Below are positions 59,800 through 64,000 of a stretch of DNA of 64,000 bases, in pieces (position 1 is the stretch's first letter; each line of letters begins with the position of its first letter). Source of the DNA: Asterias amurensis (lineage: Eukaryota; Echinodermata; Asteroidea; Forcipulatida; Asteriidae); contig NC_092661.1 in assembly GCF_032118995.1 (NCBI RefSeq), positions 9,734,494 through 9,798,493 on the forward strand, written 5' to 3'. The notes below the pieces were generated by a model. That model was not told where the DNA came from, did no database searches, and saw only the letters and a list, made by a program, of their open reading frames with translations. Position numbers and translations under genes: made by a program.

Positions 59800-61256
59800 A
59801 AAGTTCTGGCTTCAAAATATCCCTTTTCTCTACAACCTTTTTGCTTTGAGGTCAAACAAAAAATAATGGTCTTCCCGAAACACTAGACTCAAATCACAAA
59901 GAAAGCAACAGTTCACATTCATTCCTTTTTAAAATAATTTAGTAATCTATAATTTAATCAGGAACAACCTGTGAAAGCAAACATGAAACTCTATAGGAAA
60001 TAAAAAGACAATTCTTAAAAACTGTAAAGGCTACATAAAGAAAACACATCTCACAAAATCAGCATTATACTAATTTTTGGCACAAAAGAGGAACTATTTC
60101 GGGAAATAATATTGTCATAAATAAATGAATAATTTTCTTTGGGTAATTATGAAAATTAACTGTAGAATGATTGTTTGTAATTTAAATGTAGCTATTGGAG
60201 AAAAACCTATTAATATGCATCCAAAGCATAGAAAGAAAACACAAACAAGCAAAAGCAAAACATAAAAGTTGAACTTGTACATGTACTAAATTTATAAATA
60301 CTGTAGTTTTAAGTGATGTGTATGTATTTAAAGACACTGGACACTATTGGTAATTGTCAAAGATTAGTCTTCTCACTTGGTGTATCTCAACATATGAATA
60401 AAATAACAAACCTGTGAAAATTTGATGTCAATCAGTCGTTGAAGTTGCGAGATAATAATGAAAGAAAAAAAACGACCTTGTCACACCAAGTTGTGCGCTT
60501 TCAGATGCTTGATTTTGAAAACTCAAATTCTGTATCTGAGGTTTCGAAATCAAATTCATAGAAAATTACTTCTTTTCTTGAAAACTACATCACTTCAGAG
60601 GGAACCGTTTTTCACAATGTTTTATACCATCAACCTCTCCCCATTACTAGTCACCAAGAAAGGTTTTATGCTAATAATTATTTTGAGTAATTACTTAAAG
60701 TGTCCACTGCCTTTAAGTGATGTGTATGTATTTAAAGAATTGTGACAGCAGCTTTTGATCTAAACATAAAAGTTAAACTTGTACAAGTACTTTCAATTTA
60801 TCAACACTGTAGTTTGAAGTGATGAACATGTATCTCAAGAAATCTGACAGCAACATTTGATCTGAATTTGAAAATAACAGTTCAAAAGCATCCAGGTCGA
60901 CTTTTTCATTAATGTTAATGCAGTACATGGTAGGCCTACCTCCTTAGAGAAAAATAATTGAAATACCAGTGTAGCAGTTTTCAAATCCCCACTGTACATA
61001 TATCTTGGAAATTTTCAGCAAGGCAAAGCAACAGACACTTCCATGACAAAACAGCCTAACTGGAAAATCAAACTTGGGGAAAAGCAAGTGAAATGAGCTG
61101 TTTTGCTATAAAAACAGAATGAAAGTGTAAAAAGAGGCCAAGATAGAACATGTCATATTACATGTATTCACATCCATACACAATTTTTAAATTGGGAAAA
61201 GCGCAGTCAATTTACCAAAAACTCATCTAGATACCTTGTCAATACCATACTTAACC
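59800..61256. repeat. Partly duplicated unique sequence around the 60.3 kb MITE
   Basis: The block AACATAAAAGTTGAACTTGT (about 60260) to GTGATGTGTATG (about 60313) is repeated in diverged form at about 60762-60840 (ATAAAAGTTAAACTTGTACA ... GAAGTGATGAACATG), with GACAGCAGCTTTTGATCT / GACAGCAACATTTGATCT beside it. The rest shows nothing. Confidence 0.45.
60328..60716 (+). mobile_element. TTAA MITE family 1, flanked by 27-base direct repeats
   Basis: TTAAAGACACTGGACACTAT at the left, AGTGTCCACTGCCTTTAA at the right. The sequence at 60308-60334 is repeated exactly at 60712-60738, so both borders carry a much longer repeat than the usual TTAA. Confidence 0.8.
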
Positions 61257-61643
61257 TTAAAGACAGTGGACACTATTGGTAATTGTCAAAGACCAGTCTT
61301 CTCACTTGGTGTATCTCAACATATGCATAAAATAACAAACCTGTGAACATTTGAGCTCGATTGGTCGTCGGAGTTGCGAGATAACTATGAAAGAAAATAA
61401 CACTCTTGTCACACCAAGTTGTGTGCTTTCAGATGCTTGATTTCGAGACCTCAAATTCTAAACTTGAGGTCTCGTAATCAAATTTGTGGAAAATTACTTC
61501 TTTCTCAAAAACTTTGTCACTTCAGAAGGAGCTGTTTATCACAATGTTTTATACTATCAACCTCTCACCATTACTCGTTACCAAATGAGATTTTATGCTG
61601 ATAATTATTTTGAGTAATTACCAATAGTGTCCACTGCCTTTAA
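61257..61643 (+). mobile_element. TTAA MITE family 1, full copy
   Basis: TTAAAGACAGTGGACACTAT at the left, GTGTCCACTGCCTTTAA at the right. A different element (AACACGTTGCC family) starts immediately at the right TTAA. Confidence 0.8.
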
Positions 61644-61925
61644 AGGAACACGTTGCCTTTGATCGGTCGAGTTGGTCTTTGAAAAGCATTTGCAACCGTT
61701 TGCTATGGAATGCATATAATGGTTAGATAGATAATTTAAAAGTAGAATATAAAAGTCCACTCGAACATGCTTCAAAGTTTAATGGGTTTACTTTATTTTG
61801 CGAACAAACACGGTGGGCCATTTTATGGAGTAAAAGTTTTGATTCCACAAAATGGCTGACCGTGTTTGTTCGTGACTTACATGTAAAAGAAACATAATGA
61901 AACACTAGTTCAAACTGCAAATTGA
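61641..61925. mobile_element. AACACGTTGCC element, right end lost
   Basis: AAGGAACACGTTGCCTTTGA at the left, and inner arms CACGGTGGGCCATTTTATGG / ATGGCTGACCGTGTTTG. The right terminal repeat is missing. Confidence 0.65.
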
Positions 61926-61963
61926 TCAACTGGCCCTGTGATTAGCTGAAAGGTGAAAGGAAT

Positions 61964-62112
61964 TAATGGGAGACTTTTGGGACGCTTGGTGGCAGCAGAC
62001 TTACCAGGTAAAATCCATTGCTCTCGGGAATGTGCACATGCTCGGAACTACGTAAACAATGGCAATTTACCTGGTAAGTCTGCTGCCACCTAGCGTTCCA
62101 AAGTCTCCCATT
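61964..62112. mobile_element. Foldback with AATGGGAGACTTT ends
   Basis: AATGGGAGACTTTTGGGACG and its near complement at the right, with inner arms GGCAGCAGACTTACCAGGTA / TACCTGGTAAGTCTGCTGCC. The whole 149 bases fold on themselves. Confidence 0.75.
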
Positions 62113-62704
62113 GAATAGTGTATGTAAGGAAAGGTTACACTTTTTATGTTAAGCACATAGTGCCTAGATTTCACTCTATTCCAACAATCTACCATAACTA
62201 AAAATACATTTGTGTCCGACTGGGAACATAATACCTTATCGGTATTAGTCTATCTTTACATATCCATGTACAATGTACACAAAATTACAAATTCAACTTT
62301 ATTAAACCTTTGTGGGTATGGTGTAACTAGTGCCTTTGTTTGGCAATTTTATCAAGTTTATAGAAGAGAGGCCCCCCCCCCCTTAAAAAAACCCTGAACA
62401 ACAACAACAACATAGTTTTATTCCCATTTCCAATGAGTAGTACAAATAATGAATATTGATTCATATCGTATCCATCCATGTACGTGTAGGCCATGATTAA
62501 AGTATTGACTATAGCCTAATCACCATGTTAACAAGCACTGAAGCATAGGCTGCCCTTGGCAATGTACCCTTAGCAACAGCTGTGCAGCGTCTTAAATGGC
62601 CTTACATGTACATCATAAGACCACAACACCCAACTCTATGGTCAGCAGTCTTGGCAGTGGCATGACTCAGCATCAGAGGGATCAATTTTAAAGGTAGCTG
62701 TACA
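62113..62704. other. Possible 3' UTR of the minus-strand gene at 63.5 kb
   Basis: Contains a minus-strand AATAAA (62422-62417) followed on that strand by a GTTGTTGTTGTTG run, a fair poly(A) context, and a C run at 62372-62382. No coding exon can be supported. Confidence 0.3.
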
Positions 62705-62942
62705 GCTGTACAGGGGTGGATTTCACAAAACTGCTTTTTATCATGTTTTGATGTTCTTGTTGTTTGATATGTAATATCACCTTTGTTCATTGTCTTTTAA
62801 CTAGCCTCTTGTATCCTTAATGTATTGTTCTAACAGTATGTGTTAATGTTCCATTGAAGTTGTTTGAACTTTGTTTTCACTGGTGACGAATAAACGGAGT
62901 CTTAGAGCTCCACTCAAAAGAAAAAAGAAAAGAAAAAAAAAG
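62705..62942 (+). mobile_element. Retroposed 3' tail ending in an A-rich run
   Basis: T-rich sequence with AATAAACGG near 62890 and an interrupted A-run at about 62919-62941. Probably a truncated retroposon or processed 3' end on the plus strand; the source is not identified. Confidence 0.35.
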
Positions 62943-62977
62943 ACTCGTCTCATCTCAACTTACATACATGTACACGT

Positions 62978-63290
62978 AGGGGGACTTGTACTCGTCCTAA
63001 CTTAGCACTAGCCATACCTTTTTAATATCTCCTAAGACTACAATCCTGGCTAAAATGCTTGGGCCATCCATTCCCAACGTTACATAAAACCATGTCCACT
63101 TCCCCCTGACAAGAAATATTCTCTCCCCCATCCCTCTGCTCATGGTTGACTGTAACGCAGAAGACCGCGCAATCAGAAACAACATTAAAAGGGGGCGGGG
63201 GGGGGGGGGGCCCAATGAGATATGGCCGGGATTGTAGTCCTAGGTTAGTTCTAAGTTAGAACTAGTCCTAACTCTTTGTGTAATTGACCC
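62978..63290. mobile_element. AGTCC element interrupted by an ACTACAATCC-ended element
   Basis: The left half runs GGGGGACTTGTACTCGTCC to TATCTCCTAAG. The right half runs TCCTAGGTTAGTTCTAAG to TAACTCTTTGTG. Between them, about 63039-63236, lies an insert with ends ACTACAATCCTGGC and (reverse complement) ACTACAATCCCGGC; it contains a G run at about 63191-63210. Confidence 0.6.
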
Positions 63291-63445
63291 CTGGGGTGGA
63301 TTTCACAAAGAGTTAAGACTAGTCTTATCTTGAGTTAGGACGAGTTACTTGTCCTAACTTAGGACTAGCCATACGTTTTTAATATCTCCTAGGACTAGTC
63401 CTAAGTTAGGACTAGTCCTAACTCTTTGTGAAATCGACCCCCAGA
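63291..63445. mobile_element. AGTCC palindrome element
   Basis: GGTGGATTTCACAAAGAGTT at the left and AACTCTTTGTGAAATCGACC at the right are an almost perfect inverted repeat. It sits about 100 bases downstream of the minus-strand terminal exon, so it is probably in that gene's 3' UTR. Confidence 0.75.
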
Positions 63446-63546
63446 CACCTTTGGTAGTTGCATCCCTTTAACTGAAACTTAGTGGAGTGGAATAAATCTG
63501 GTCCTTGAAGACACCAACGATTGAATCATGCCTAATATTTAAGAGT

Positions 63547-63718
63547 TTAGAATCTGTAGCCATACCAGTCTGTGTATCTATAAATCTGTGCCGTTTCCAG
63601 AGCCTTGGCTAGGTTCTTGGATTTCCTCGATTGTTGAGCGAGCTGTTTGCTGATGCTGGCATTGGATCTCTTTAGGGAACGCTCTTTGCGGAGTTGATCA
63701 TTTTTCGACCTCACCCAT
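63547..63718 (-). CDS. Terminal coding exon of an unrecognised gene (56 residues plus stop)
   Basis: On the minus strand a CTTTAG acceptor precedes 172 nt that read as one split-codon base, 56 codons and TAA at 63549-63547. The peptide is rich in Lys, Arg, Ser and Gln in its first 40 residues, with spacing that could form an amphipathic or coiled-coil helix. It ends in an aromatic tail, IYRYTDWYGYRF. The earlier exons lie beyond the right edge of the window. I do not recognise the family. Composition and codon use look like real coding sequence rather than the surrounding repeats. Its 3' UTR may run down to a minus-strand AATAAA at 62422-62417, with repeats inserted in it. Confidence 0.6.
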
Positions 63719-63806
63719 CTAAAGAAAATACAGAAAATGAATTTTGTTTGTTGTAAAATAATGCGGAATTCATAAAATTGACAAATTTTAAAAATCCATT
63801 AATCAG

Positions 63807-63864
63807 GGCCCAATTTCACAGAACCGCTTATAAGCACAAAAGTACATGTAGCTAACCCCAAACA
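63807..63864. mobile_element. GGGCCC foldback fragment
   Basis: GGGCCCAATTTCACAGAACC then CTTATAAGCACAAAAGTACA. Only the left end is present; it is replaced at 63866 by the AGACCGATCC element. Confidence 0.5.
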
Positions 63865-63865
63865 A

Positions 63866-64000
63866 TAGACCGATCCATTAAGCTCCACCCTATTGCGTAT
63901 TGACCAATCACGACCCATTGCGCAACCAAAAGTCTGACAAAATAAGGTCCGACATGCGTGCGCGTATGCTTGTCACGCTCGGCAGAGTTGTTCAGAATGG
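63866..64000. mobile_element. AGACCGATCC element, empty-site copy, cut by the window end
   Basis: AGACCGATCCATTAAGCTCC, then GACCAATCACGACCCATTGC and GACATGCGTGCGCG match the middle element of the 13.3-13.9 kb nest, but with a single uninterrupted TTAA where the other copy carries a MITE. Confidence 0.75.

Noticed and set aside
60935..61010. Additional upstream exon for the 55986-59794 candidate gene
   Set aside because: A short frame reaches a GTAGGC donor in the right phase, but the donor is poor and there is no independent support.
62602..62790. Minus-strand 62-codon frame with a donor-like GTAAGG
   Set aside because: The proposed acceptor is a CTGTACAGCTGTACAG palindrome and no partner exon keeps phase; probably UTR sequence.

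Overview
The window is eukaryotic nuclear DNA: AT-rich, intron-bearing, and full of short inverted-repeat elements and tRNA-derived SINEs. Two complete multi-exon animal genes can be read. The proteins are animal-type, and the repeats (TTAA-flanked MITEs, palindromic elements built on AGTCC, foldbacks ending in GGGCCC) look like those I associate with echinoderms. A sea star is the best guess. This is an inference from memory; no database was searched.

Layout. Positions 1-2064 hold a SINE, a MITE and the probable 3' UTR of the first gene. Positions 2065-6591 (minus strand) are a six-exon PRDX4-type peroxiredoxin with an ER signal peptide. Positions 6592-8094 are a 1.5 kb divergent intergenic region. 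Positions 8095-19874 (plus strand) are a ten-exon PEX7, the PTS2 receptor for peroxisomal import, with a 3' UTR to about 20.75 kb. In both genes every exon junction fits GT-AG rules and keeps phase. PEX7 introns are crowded with MITEs, SINEs, foldbacks and the tail of a non-LTR retrotransposon. Positions 21-25 kb hold more elements and a weak candidate for the 5' end of a plus-strand transcript.

From about 25.1 to 56.07 kb the character changes. The common interspersed elements almost vanish; I saw only one hAT-like element and two GGGCCC foldbacks. The stretch instead consists of serial, independently arisen tandem arrays with units of about 14, 30, 70, 77, 81, 90, 140 and 380 bp, plus unique T-rich DNA without convincing coding exons. 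The 81-bp array carries a hairpin that is changed on both sides in one copy. This segment is the best place to look for something undescribed, such as a very long non-coding transcript.

From 56 kb to the end the dense MITE landscape returns. A three-exon, phase-consistent candidate 3' end of a minus-strand gene lies at 59794-55986 (weak). A well-formed terminal exon of another unrecognised minus-strand gene lies at 63718-63547.

PRDX4 detoxifies peroxide and drives disulfide formation in the ER. PEX7 imports PTS2 enzymes into peroxisomes. Both concern redox metabolism and they share a divergent upstream region, but co-regulation is only a hypothesis.
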